Below, piece by piece: positions 1 to 9,000 of a stretch of DNA of 64,000 nt. The number at the start of each line of letters is the position of its first letter. Position 1 is the stretch's first letter. Made by a program: the position numbers and the translations under genes. The notes beneath the pieces are model-generated. The model made no database searches and was not told where the DNA came from. It saw nothing but the letters and a program-made list of their open reading frames with translations. The DNA is taken from positions 973,791 through 1,037,790 of the forward strand of contig NZ_CP013655.1 in the NCBI RefSeq assembly GCF_001465345.1. Reading direction: 5' to 3'. This DNA comes from Enterococcus rotai (GTDB lineage Bacteria > Bacillota > Bacilli > Lactobacillales > Enterococcaceae).

Positions 1-160
1 TCATAGACTCAAGGAGAAAACGACATAGCCTCTCAATCCAGTAATTATATTATCTCAAATTTATTGAGTTAATACCTAATGAAAAATAACAATGGTTCAT
101 AAGGTTATCCACTAAAATCGGAAGATTAAAACCTTAAATATAATATACAAGGAGAACTAA

Positions 161-1507
161 GTGAATAAAGTATTTACATTTTTAGAAACAAAATTAATGC
201 CGCCTTTGAATAAAGTTGCGAATTTGCGCTTTATTCGAGCGATTATGCAGGCTGGGATCGTTACGGTGCCTTTTACAATTGTTGGCTCGATTTTTCTGAT
301 CATCAATAATTTGCCGCAAATCATTCCACCATTAGCACCTTTTTTTGAGAATACGATTTTGAAATTTGCACCGATTTATAGTGTGGCTACCACGATGTCG
401 ATTGGGTCGATCGCCATTTTTTACTGTTTAGCAACGGCTTATTATTTAACCGATATTTACCGAAAAGAAGAAAGTGATGGGCTAAGTAGTTTTGTTGGAG
501 CGATTTTAGGGTTGTTTGCCTTTTTAATGACCATTGTGCAAACAGATATCGTCGATGGCGGTGCCCAGCTGCTTCAATCGGAAAGTGAAACATCGATTGT
601 TTATAATGGAATCGCACTTGGTGGTTGGGTGACTCGCTTTAGTGGTGTAGGGATTTTTATTGGGATCATTACAGCTGTGATTGCTACTCAAATTTACCGT
701 TGGTGTGTGAAAAAAAATATTACGATCCGAATGCCTGAAGGGGTTCCTGATGGTGTAAGTAAAGCTTTTGCTTCATTGATTCCTGCTATTTTTATCGCCT
801 TTGTGATGTTATTTATCAATACAATTTTAGCGGTATTCCATACCGATTTACATGGATTATTATCAAAACCATTTGAGTTCGTTAAAGATTTAACGGGTTC
901 TTGGTTGGGAATCATTGTGATTATGCTATTGATCCATCTGCTATGGGCTGTTGGGGTTCATGGAACAGCCGTGATCAAGAATAGTTTTATCAATCCAATT
1001 TTATTAGTAGCTTTGACAGAAAATATTGATGGCGGATCAAATATTTTCGCTGGCGATTTTGTCAATATGTATATCTTTATTGGTGGTGCAGGCAGTACGT
1101 TGGGGTTGGTTTTGTTGATGATTTTTGTGGCAAAATCTGATCAGCTAAAAGTTCTGGGTAAAGCAGCTATCTTACCTGGTTTGTTTAATATTAATGAGCC
1201 TGTGATTTTCGGAGCACCGATCGTTTATAATCCTTATTTGATCATTCCGTTTATTGTAACGCCTTTGATCAATGTGACGATTGCTTATTTTGCTTCTTCT
1301 CTTGGATTAGTGAATAAGGTGATTACTGGAATTCCTTGGATTTCACCTGTGGGAATTGGAGCGTTTCTTGGAACTGGTGGCGATTTTAAAGCTGTATTGA
1401 TTGCCCTGATTAATTTAGCGGTTTCGATTATTTGTTACTATCCATTTTTCAAGATGTATGATGGAAAATTGTACGGTGAACAGATGGCCGCATTGGAGAA
1501 GGATTAA
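161..1507 (+). CDS. PTS EIIC permease, lactose/cellobiose (Lac) family
   Basis: Membrane-embedded EIIC subunit of a phosphotransferase system, 448 aa, with about ten hydrophobic segments. The N-terminus (LETKLMPPLNKVANLRFIRA) and the motif NINEPVIFGAPIVYNP near residue 345 are typical of CelB/ChbC-type permeases for cellobiose, chitobiose or lactose. The GTG start sits 7-8 bases after AAGGAG. No EIIA or EIIB gene is next to it, so it must borrow them from elsewhere or from genes left of the window. A strong terminator follows directly, so it ends its transcript. The family is clear; the sugar is not. Confidence 0.9.
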   Translation: MNKVFTFLETKLMPPLNKVANLRFIRAIMQAGIVTVPFTIVGSIFLIINNLPQIIPPLAPFFENTILKFAPIYSVATTMSIGSIAIFYCLATAYYLTDIYRKEESDGLSSFVGAILGLFAFLMTIVQTDIVDGGAQLLQSESETSIVYNGIALGGWVTRFSGVGIFIGIITAVIATQIYRWCVKKNITIRMPEGVPDGVSKAFASLIPAIFIAFVMLFINTILAVFHTDLHGLLSKPFEFVKDLTGSWLGIIVIMLLIHLLWAVGVHGTAVIKNSFINPILLVALTENIDGGSNIFAGDFVNMYIFIGGAGSTLGLVLLMIFVAKSDQLKVLGKAAILPGLFNINEPVIFGAPIVYNPYLIIPFIVTPLINVTIAYFASSLGLVNKVITGIPWISPVGIGAFLGTGGDFKAVLIALINLAVSIICYYPFFKMYDGKLYGEQMAALEKD

Positions 1508-1510
1508 TAG

Positions 1511-1553
1511 AAAAAAGCTAGTGGATCTGTCAAGTGATCTACTAGCTTTTTTT
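1511..1553 (+). terminator. Rho-independent terminator of the EIIC gene
   Basis: The stem AAAAAAGCTAGT pairs with ACTAGCTTTTTTT, with an inner GATC pairing, four bases after the EIIC stop codon. The T-run lies on the plus strand. Confidence 0.85.
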
Positions 1554-1643
1554 CTGTACGTTCAAATTGTTCCAGTAAGATGGACAATAATCGAATTTAC
1601 TTTCTAAAAAAACATAAGTCTATTCCGTAGTTTTTACTTCACA

Positions 1644-1652
1644 TGCTATAAT
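1644..1652 (+). promoter_or_regulatory. Extended -10 promoter of the Fst toxin mRNA (RNA I)
   Basis: TGCTATAAT is a perfect extended -10 element. Transcription would begin at about 1659, so the RNA starts GGCAACTTG. That 5' end pairs with CAAGTTGCC at 1788-1796 behind the toxin gene, giving the 5'/3' upstream helix that in pAD1 RNA I keeps the toxin untranslated until RNA II acts. Confidence 0.7.
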
Positions 1653-1689
1653 TTTGTCGGCAACTTGCCCCAAAAGGGGGTGAGGGTTG

Positions 1690-1785
1690 TTGGATAAATT
1701 GGTATCATTAGTTATTGCGCCTATTTTTGTAGGTTTAGTGATTCAACTAATTTCTCATTGGTTAGATGAAAAAGACAATGACTAA
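1690..1785 (+). CDS. fst: Fst-family type I toxin, 31 aa membrane peptide
   Basis: Small hydrophobic peptide with one transmembrane helix (SLVIAPIFVGLVIQLISHWL) and a charged tail DEKDND. The core LVSLVIAPIFVGLV is nearly that of the Fst toxin of plasmid pAD1. Such peptides damage the membrane when antisense RNA is lost. The start is a TTG 7 bases after GGGGGTGA; an in-frame TGA lies three codons upstream. All parts of a par-type locus are present: a GGCAACTTG/CAAGTTGCC end helix, a shared terminator, and an antisense RNA whose repeat matches the start region. This looks like a working system. Confidence 0.9.
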   Translation: MDKLVSLVIAPIFVGLVIQLISHWLDEKDND

Positions 1786-1835
1786 AACAAGTTGCCTATC
1801 TAACCCACACATTTGAAATCATAACAAATGTAAAG

Positions 1836-1868
1836 AAAAACCACTCTACCAAGAATAGAGTGGTTTTT
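1836..1868. terminator. Bidirectional terminator shared by Fst RNA I and RNA II
   Basis: AAAAACCACTCTA pairs with TAGAGTGGTTTTT, with T-runs on both strands. In par loci the toxin mRNA and its antisense RNA converge on such a hairpin, whose loop starts the RNA-RNA contact. Confidence 0.85.
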
Positions 1869-1902
1869 GTGTATCGTTGGAAAAACTGGTATCGTTTTGT
1901 AA
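1836..1902 (-). ncRNA. Antisense RNA II (antitoxin) of the Fst locus
   Basis: A strong minus-strand promoter (TTGATT at 1930-1935, 17-bp spacer, TATAAT at 1907-1912) would start an RNA of about 66 nt ending at the shared terminator. This matches the length known for pAD1 RNA II. It carries the complement of GTTGGAAAAACTGGTATC (1876-1893), which matches the toxin start region GTTGGATAAATTGGTATC (1689-1706) at 16 of 18 positions. It can therefore cover the TTG start codon, as DRa/DRb do in pAD1. Confidence 0.8.
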
Positions 1903-1906
1903 CATA

Positions 1907-1935
1907 ATTATAGCAAAAATCATCGTAAAAATCAA
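1907..1935 (-). promoter_or_regulatory. Promoter of Fst antisense RNA II
   Basis: On the minus strand TTGATT and a consensus TATAAT are separated by exactly 17 bp. Confidence 0.75.
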
Positions 1936-1994
1936 TCTGATTGGATATAAGATTTATTTATAAGCAGGGCTATCATATGTCATATCTTATTTTA

Positions 1995-2951
1995 CTAGCT
2001 TTCACCATAAATCCGTGACACCGTGTACTTATTGATCACAGGTACCAACAAATTCATTACTAAAATCGCGACCCCGATTCCTCCAGGTAAATCCATACTA
2101 ATCCGCAAAGTTGCTGCTAGTACACCGCAGCCAAGCGCAAATATATACTTCCCTTTATCCGTCAACGGTGAAGTCGTATAATCCGTCACCATAAAGACCG
2201 CCGCAAAAATCAACGCTCCACTTAACAAATGAGCACTCGCAAAGGCAAAATTAAATGAACTATATAATAAAATTGCCCCATAAAATGAAGCCATTGTAAT
2301 AACTGGCACCAACGGATTGATAATCTTTCGCGCAATCAAATAACTCGCTGATAAAAGCAAAGCAAACTTGCACGTCTCACCAATTGGGCCACCTAACCCA
2401 AACCCCATAAACAACTCAACGAAATCAGGTGTTGTTGGTGAAATTTCTCTTGCAAAGTTCCCTAAATCAACTAATGGTGTCGCGGTTGCCACAGCATCCG
2501 GTTGCGGTGTGACCCAATTCGTGATCCACGGTGAAAAGAATAATTTTAACAACACTCGAGCTGCTACAGCTGGATTCAACCAGTTTCGACCAATTCCACC
2601 TGTCAGTTGTTTTACTACAATGATCGCAATGAAATCACCAATAAGTAACGTCCATAAAGGTGCAGTAACAGGTAATGTCAACGCTAATAGCCAACCTGTG
2701 ATCACGGCACTATAATCATTGATCGTTCCTTTCTTCCAAACGATTTTTTGAAAAATAAACTCAAGGCTGATACATGCAATGATGCTCACCAACACCATGA
2801 CGAGCGACCACCAACCAAAAAAGTAAGTTGCGGCAACCGTTGGAAATACCAATGCAATCATCACTTGTTGCATGATCCACTGAGATGTCCATTTTTCTCT
2901 AATATGAGGCCCCATAAATGGCCCTGTACTTGTATATTCTGTGTTTATCAT
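1995..2951 (-). CDS. rnfD: RnfD-like electron transport membrane subunit
   Basis: Membrane protein of 318 aa from the RnfD/NqrB family, with about nine transmembrane segments. In the family it carries a covalently bound FMN and passes electrons across the membrane. The conserved run GGIGRNWLNPAVAARV is present near residue 117. The flavinylation region reads DAVATATPL around residue 155, where the usual form is S/T-G-A-T, so the acceptor Thr is kept but the Gly before it is Ala. The gene directly follows rnfC, sharing one base with its stop region. Only rnfC and rnfD are present; rnfA, B, E and G are not, so a full Rnf pump is not encoded here. Confidence 0.85.
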   Translation of the reverse strand: MINTEYTSTGPFMGPHIREKWTSQWIMQQVMIALVFPTVAATYFFGWWSLVMVLVSIIACISLEFIFQKIVWKKGTINDYSAVITGWLLALTLPVTAPLWTLLIGDFIAIIVVKQLTGGIGRNWLNPAVAARVLLKLFFSPWITNWVTPQPDAVATATPLVDLGNFAREISPTTPDFVELFMGFGLGGPIGETCKFALLLSASYLIARKIINPLVPVITMASFYGAILLYSSFNFAFASAHLLSGALIFAAVFMVTDYTTSPLTDKGKYIFALGCGVLAATLRISMDLPGGIGVAILVMNLLVPVINKYTVSRIYGES

Positions 2952-4240
2952 CAGCGACTCCCCAATACTCTCTGCTTTGCTGCTCGAATATCACCTAAAA
3001 TATCGATTTTTGACGGACAAATATACGAACAGGCACCACAATCGATACAATTCAGTACGCCCAAGCGGTTCGTTTCCTCGATATCTCCTGCTCGATAAGC
3101 GTTACTGATCGAAATAGGCTGTAAATTAACGGGGCAAGCGTTGACACATTCTGAACAGCGAATACAATTTTGCTCTTCAGGTATTTTCGCTTCTTCTCGA
3201 GTCAATCCAAGGATCAAAGAAGTTGTTTTGGTTACTGGTTCATCTAGACTTTGGATCACTTTTCCCATCATTGGACCGCCATTGATCATTTTCATCGGGC
3301 TTTCAATAAAACCGCCACACGCTTCAATTACGTGCTCGATTGGCGTACCAATTCTGACACGTAGATTTTGAGGGTGCTTGATTGGGGTACCAGAAACCGT
3401 TACTACACGATCGATTAATGGGCGATTTTCTTTCAATGCATGAAACGTTGCTAACACCGTAGAAACATTCATGATCCCTGTATTTAAATCAATCGGTAAT
3501 TTCCCAACTGGCAATTCTCTGCCCAAGACAGCTTTGATCACGATCTTTTCCCCTCCTTGAGGGTAATGATTCGGTAAAATAGCTAATTTGATGTGCTTGT
3601 CATCGATTTTTTCTTTTAGTTTTTGAATCGCCTCTTCTGATGAACGTTCGATTGCTATCACACATTGCTTGATGGAACAGCTTGTTTGAATGAGGCGGAT
3701 TCCTTCGATAAACTCATTGAGTTCTTCGATAATGATTCGTCGATCAGCCGTGACAAAAGGTTCGCACTCCGCTGCATTTATGATTAAGGTTTCTATTTGT
3801 TGGTGTTCTTTTAAAAGAAATTTTACATCTGTCGGAAAACCAGCTCCGCCCATGCCAACGATTCCGTTATTTTTAATTGTTTCTACTATGTTTTCGCTAA
3901 TTAAATGAGGTACTTCATATGTATCTTGAAAATCATTTTTGATGATCACAACGGATACTTCGCTATTTCCAATGGTTCTTTCTTCGATTTTTTCAACGGT
4001 TCCAGAAACTGAACTATGTATATTGGCTGAAATCAAGCCGTCTTTTTCTCCGATCAGTGTTCCAATTTTCACTTTTTGCCCAGTGGATACAACGATTTTT
4101 GCTGGTTTACCGATGTGCATATTCATTGGTAAAATAATCTGTTTAGGCGCACTTAGGACACTGATTGTTTCCAACTTGGTCAGCCATTTGTTTTTGGGAA
4201 CCATAACACCGCCGAGTTTTTTTTTGATTCTTAAGATCAT
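2951..4240 (-). CDS. rnfC: RnfC-like NADH-binding iron-sulfur subunit
   Basis: Soluble subunit of 429 aa that in the family takes electrons from NADH through FMN and two 4Fe-4S clusters. Visible parts in order: an N-terminal KKKLGGVMVPKNKW block (the usual GGxHPPxxK); a barrel-sandwich region (residues 35-100); an NADH/FMN-binding domain with GMGGAGFPTDVK near residue 130; and two ferredoxin motifs near the end, CIRCSECVNACP and CIDCGACSYICP. The ATG follows GTAGGAA. The gene is first or second in a short operon with a 30-residue membrane peptide upstream and rnfD downstream. The family is sure; the partner complex is unknown. Confidence 0.88.
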   Translation of the reverse strand: MILRIKKKLGGVMVPKNKWLTKLETISVLSAPKQIILPMNMHIGKPAKIVVSTGQKVKIGTLIGEKDGLISANIHSSVSGTVEKIEERTIGNSEVSVVIIKNDFQDTYEVPHLISENIVETIKNNGIVGMGGAGFPTDVKFLLKEHQQIETLIINAAECEPFVTADRRIIIEELNEFIEGIRLIQTSCSIKQCVIAIERSSEEAIQKLKEKIDDKHIKLAILPNHYPQGGEKIVIKAVLGRELPVGKLPIDLNTGIMNVSTVLATFHALKENRPLIDRVVTVSGTPIKHPQNLRVRIGTPIEHVIEACGGFIESPMKMINGGPMMGKVIQSLDEPVTKTTSLILGLTREEAKIPEEQNCIRCSECVNACPVNLQPISISNAYRAGDIEETNRLGVLNCIDCGACSYICPSKIDILGDIRAAKQRVLGSR

Positions 4241-4273
4241 CTATTTTCCTACTTTCTACTCTACTTTTTTTGC

Positions 4274-4366
4274 CTACCTGTATATAAAAAAGTAATAGAC
4301 TAATGCAATTGCGACTACAACTAATTGAAGTGTTAACCCCCAAAGTTCATATCTTTCTCTTCTCAT
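4274..4366 (-). CDS. Small single-pass membrane protein upstream of rnfC
   Basis: Predicted 30-aa peptide beginning MRRERYELWG, followed by a hydrophobic helix and ending FFIYR. The ATG lies 5 bases after TTAGGAG, a good ribosome binding site. It ends 34 bases before rnfC and is read in the same direction, so it is probably cotranscribed with rnfCD and could be a small subunit or anchor of that complex. The evidence is coding form, binding site and context only; no known family is recognised. Confidence 0.55.
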   Translation of the reverse strand: MRRERYELWGLTLQLVVVAIALVYYFFIYR

Positions 4367-4681
4367 CTTATCTCCTAACTATTTTTATGATTAAATTCAG
4401 TGTATCAAGTTGCTTTTCTTTTGATCTGCTATTTTTTTCCACTAAATGACGAAAATTGAACTTGCTATTGCTCAGACAAATCAATGATTTCTGTTTCTCT
4501 CAATAAATAAATAGAGTGAACCGTTTTCTTATTCTATTTATTATTCCATGTATTCGTTCACTTAAAATCAAAACCAATATTTTCCTGTTAACTTCCTATT
4601 TTGGCAACTTATAGACGAAAAAAAACAAACACTATTTTGATAAACAAAAATAATGTTTGTTTTTTTAATTGTCACTCCAGC
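4367..4681. other. Intergenic region between prs and rnfC
   Basis: No coding sequence is seen. The part next to prs holds a terminator (separate entry). The part next to the small membrane protein should hold the rnf promoter, but no convincing -35/-10 pair was found. Confidence 0.5.
4618..4669. terminator. Bidirectional terminator downstream of prs
   Basis: AAAAAACAAACA and TGTTTGTTTTTTT form the stem, with a second inner pairing of ATTTTG with AAAAAT. The T-run serves prs on the minus strand; the plus strand also ends in T's. Confidence 0.7.
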
Positions 4682-5653
4682 TTATTTGCGTTTTGTTTCA
4701 AACAATGGACTAACTGGTTTATTTTCATGAATACGTTTGATGGCATCACCGATTAATTCGCCAACACTGATTTCATCTATTTTATCGATTTTACGATCAT
4801 CAGATAGATAGATAGAATCTGTCACAACTAAACGTTTGATAGCAGAGTCTTCAATACGTTGTAATGCAGGTCCTGATAAAACTGGGTGTGTACATGACGC
4901 ATAAACTTCTTTTGCACCCGCTTCTTGTAACGCATTAGCTGCTAATGAAATTGTTCCTGCTGTATCGATCATGTCATCGATCAAGACACAGATTTTGCCT
5001 TCTACGTGCCCAATAATATTCATCACTTCTGCAACATTTGCTTTTGGACGGCGTTTGTCGATGATTGCGATAGGTGATTTCAAGTATTCCGCAAGTTTAC
5101 GGGCACGTGTCACACCACCATGGTCAGGAGAAACAACGACAACGTCATCGCCTTGAATGCCATGTTCCATAAAGTAATCTGCAATCAATGGAGCGCCCAT
5201 CAAGTGATCGACTGGAATATCGAAGAATCCTTGAATTTGAACGGCATGTAGATCTAATGTCAACATTCTAGTTGCTCCTGCTTTTTCAAGCATATTTGCT
5301 ACAAGTTTCGCTGTGATCGGTTCACGAGCACGGGCTTTACGGTCTTGACGTGCATAACCGTAATAAGGCATTACAACGTTGATTGTTTTTGCACTAGCAC
5401 GTTTTAAGGCATCGATCATGATCAATAATTCCATCAAATTATCATTGACTGGACTGCTTGTTGATTGGATGACATAGACGTGAGAACCACGAATACTTTC
5501 TTCAATATTTACTTGAATTTCACCATCACTGAATTGAGTGACAGAAGATTTTCCTAATTCGACACCGACAGCTGCAGCGATTTTTTCTGCTAATGGACGA
5601 TTCGAGTTAAGAGAAAAGATTTTCAATCTAGGATCAAAATAATGTTTTGACAT
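4682..5653 (-). CDS. prs: Ribose-phosphate pyrophosphokinase (PRPP synthetase)
   Basis: Makes PRPP from ribose 5-phosphate and ATP, the precursor of purines, pyrimidines, NAD, His and Trp. The 323-aa product has the full class I pattern: [16 protein letters not shown], the ATP-binding [22 protein letters not shown] and the PRPP loop [12 protein letters not shown]. The ATG at 5653 is chosen over a longer frame because it follows GTGGAGG and matches the family N-terminus ([16 protein letters not shown]). In related genomes prs directly follows glmU; here a wall-anchored nucleotidase on the opposite strand lies between them. A terminator ends the gene. Confidence 0.97.
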   Translation of the reverse strand: MSKHYFDPRLKIFSLNSNRPLAEKIAAAVGVELGKSSVTQFSDGEIQVNIEESIRGSHVYVIQSTSSPVNDNLMELLIMIDALKRASAKTINVVMPYYGYARQDRKARAREPITAKLVANMLEKAGATRMLTLDLHAVQIQGFFDIPVDHLMGAPLIADYFMEHGIQGDDVVVVSPDHGGVTRARKLAEYLKSPIAIIDKRRPKANVAEVMNIIGHVEGKICVLIDDMIDTAGTISLAANALQEAGAKEVYASCTHPVLSGPALQRIEDSAIKRLVVTDSIYLSDDRKIDKIDEISVGELIGDAIKRIHENKPVSPLFETKRK

Positions 5654-5904
5654 GAGGACCTCCACTTTCTTGTACTGAACAATAGTTTCCTTATAAATAG
5701 TAGTCACTTTTTCAAAATAAATCAAGTGATTTTGGGGCATTCCTCCAAAATAATACAATTTTCTAATAAAAATGCACAACTCTGGACACGAAAAAAACGA
5801 GTAACATTAAAATATGGTGATTTTGTCATTTTCTTTTTAAAAAATAGCGTATTTTCTAATGACAAGGTTAAAAATATATATTACTATTTAGGAGGTTAAT
5901 AAAA

Positions 5905-5940
5905 ATGAAAGCGCATTATTATTCTTTTACGAACCGCTAA
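5905..5940 (+). CDS. Predicted leader peptide MKAHYYSFTNR upstream of the nucleotidase
   Basis: An 11-codon frame with a near-perfect ribosome binding site (TTTAGGAGGTTAATAAAAATG). The stop is followed by a hairpin, CATGAG-CGTCGGT-CTCATG (5971-5989), and an imperfect AACTGACTGAA/TTCAATCAGTT stem before the nucleotidase start at 6092. Such a layout is common in translational or transcriptional attenuators, where a stalled ribosome changes RNA folding. No homologue is recognised, so its function is inferred from layout only. Confidence 0.45.
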   Translation: MKAHYYSFTNR

Positions 5941-6091
5941 GGAACTAAAAAGTACGTATTATCTAGCTTCATGAGCGTCGGTCTCATGGAAAAGATAAAA
6001 ACTGACTGAACAAAACACACTTCAATCAGTTTCCATTATTTTCCACCGATACTAAACAGCTCATTCAGCTTATAATTTGAGGAGGAATTTT

Positions 6092-9000
6092 GTGAAAAAG
6101 TCTGTTTTGAAAAAAGTACAACTTGGGTTACAAGTATTGATGGTTTCCACCTTATTAGCAAGCACTAGCGCCGCAACTGCATTCGCAATCGAGCAACAAA
6201 CCTCAGAAACAACACAACCAGAATCTACTGTTTCAAGCGCAACACCGGATGAACAAAAGACCACTACTCCAATCAATAAAGAAGAAACTGCACAGCGACT
6301 TACCATTTTAGGAACCTCAGATGTCCACGGTCAGCTATGGAACTGGTCATATGAGGATGATAAACAAACTCCCGTTGGATTGTCTCAGGTCAGCTCTGTC
6401 GTGAATAACATTCGTGCAGAAAATCCTAATGGCACGATTCTAATCGATAATGGCGATATGAACCAAGGAACGATTTTAACGGATGACCTTTACAACAAAG
6501 CACCTTTGATCGAGAAACCAAATCCAATGATCAAAGCAATGAACTACATGAAATATGATGCCATGGTTTTGGGGAACCATGAATTCAATTTTGGCTTGGA
6601 TTTAATCAAAAAACTTGATACTGAAGCCGCATTTCCAATCTTATCTGCAAACACTTATGTTAAAGACTCCGGAAGCCGCTTTGTTGGCGGAACCACAAAA
6701 AAAGCGATTGATCTAGATAACGATGGCGAGACTGATTTAACTGTCGGTATCATCGGTTTAACCACACCACAAATTCCTTTATGGGATGGTGCAAAAGTTG
6801 ACAGTCTTTCCTTTATTCCTTTGAAAGAAGAAGCAGAAAAAGCCGTTGCAGAGCTAAAAGACGATGCGGATATCATTGTTGCTTCGATCCATGCGGGGCG
6901 TGAAAACTCTGATCCAGCTGCAAGTGCTGATCAAGTCATCACGAATGTCGCTGGTATCGATGCGTATATTTTAGGCCATGATCACCGTTCTTTCGCAGAA
7001 AAAATCCAAGGACCAAATGGGCTTGTTCCAGTAGCTGGACCTAAAGATACTGGAACAGAAATGATCAAAATCGACCTTGATCTCGAAAAAACTGGAGACA
7101 AATGGCACGTCAAAAACAGTGTTCCCGCCATCATAAGTACTAAAACTGTCCCAGCAGATGAAACATTAAAAGCTGAAACAAAAGAATACCATGATAAAAC
7201 GAGAGAATTTATCTCAGAAAAAATTGGAACAGCGACTGGTGACTTTTTACCGCCTGAAGAAGTAAAAGGAATTCCTGAAGCGCAACTGCGTCCGACTGCG
7301 ATGATTTCTCTGATCAACAATGTTCAACGAAAAGCAACAGGTGCACAGCTTGCGGCCTCTGCTCTCTTTAAAGCAGATAGTAAATTAAACGCAGGAGATA
7401 TCTCATACTCAAACATCTTTGATATTTATAAATACCCTAATACACTAGTCAGTGTCAATATCACCGGGGAAAACCTTTTAACGTACATGGAAAATCAAGC
7501 GGATTATTACAACACACCTAGTCCAGATGACTTAACCATCAGCTTTAACGAAAAAATCCGTGTGTACAACTATGATATCTTTTCTGGGATTTCTTACAAA
7601 ATCGATATCTCTAAACCACATGGGCAACGTATAATCAATCCAACGATCGACGGAAAACCAGTTGACCCAACTGCAAATTATAGCATTGCTATGAACAATT
7701 ATCGTTATGAAGGATTATTAACACAAGGTCTCGTGACGGAAGAACCCATCAAATCCACTGATCCAGAAACACTTCGCGGTTTGATCGCTGATTATATCCG
7801 TGAAAAACAAACCATTGACCCAACAGTAGAAATTGAAAATAACTGGGAAGTGATTGGCTATCATTTCAATAAAAACTGGCGTGATCTCGCTGTTAAACTA
7901 GTGAATGATGGTACCTTACAAACACAACCTGCTGCAGATGGTCGGACACCTAACGTCAAACCAATCACGAAACAAGATGTTCTCGATGCTCGCTTCTCAC
8001 CAGAATCCATTACGATCATGCATACAAACGATGTTCACGGCCGCTTAGAAGGCAACGGCAAGGATGTTTTAGGCATGGCTCGATTAAAAACGTACAAAGA
8101 TTTAGTACAACCTGACCTTTTGATTGATGCAGGAGATGTTTTCCAAGGTTTGCCGATTTCCAATTTCTCTAAAGGAATGGATATGGCAGCTGTCATGAAT
8201 GAAGTGGGCTACGATGCGATGGCTGTTGGCAACCATGAATTTGACTTTGGATTTGATACGGCCATGGAATATAAGAACAAACTAAACTTTCCAATCTTAT
8301 CCAACAACACATTTAAAGATGGAAAATTGGTCTTTGAACCTTACACAATCGTTGAAAAAACTGGGAAGAAATACGCAATTATTGGGGTAACGACACCAGA
8401 AACAGCAACTAAAACTCACCCAAACAATGTAAAAGGTGTGACGTTTGCCGATCCAATCGCTGAAACGAAAAAAGCAATCAACACAATCAAAGATTCTGGT
8501 GAAGCGGTTACTGCTTATGTTGTAACAGGTCATTTAGGCATCGACGAAACCACACCACATGAATGGCGTGGCGATACATTGGCTGAAACATTAAGTAAAG
8601 AATATCCTGATTTGAATATCACTGTTCTAGATGGCCATTCACATACAGCTGTAGATGGCGGCAAACAGTTTGGAAACGTCATGTATACCCAAACAGGGAA
8701 TTACTTGAATAATGTCGGTTTAGTAGATGTTGACTTAACAGACCTTAGCAAAAAAACAGCTTCCTTAACACCAGCAGAATCTTTAGCTAGCTTAGAGGAA
8801 AATCCTGCAGTCAAAGCATTAGTTGATCAAGCTAAAGCTAATTTTGAAGAGTGGGGATCAGAGGTTGTGATTGAAAACAATCCTTATCAATTCAATGGAG
8901 AACGCGATAATGTACGAACGAGAGAAACCAATTTAGGGAATTTGATTGGAGATGCCATGTGGACTTATGGACAACACGGCTTTAAAAACCAAACTGATTT

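Noticed and set aside
2368-2715. Open frame of 115 codons opposite rnfD
   Set aside because: It lies wholly inside rnfD on the other strand, has no ribosome binding site and shows no family; it is a shadow of a real gene.
4603-4669. GGCAACTT followed by a terminator, like the starts of the Fst RNA I and the 22-kb RNAs
   Set aside because: No promoter or inner hairpin of the other units is seen, and the terminator is explained by prs. Probably chance.
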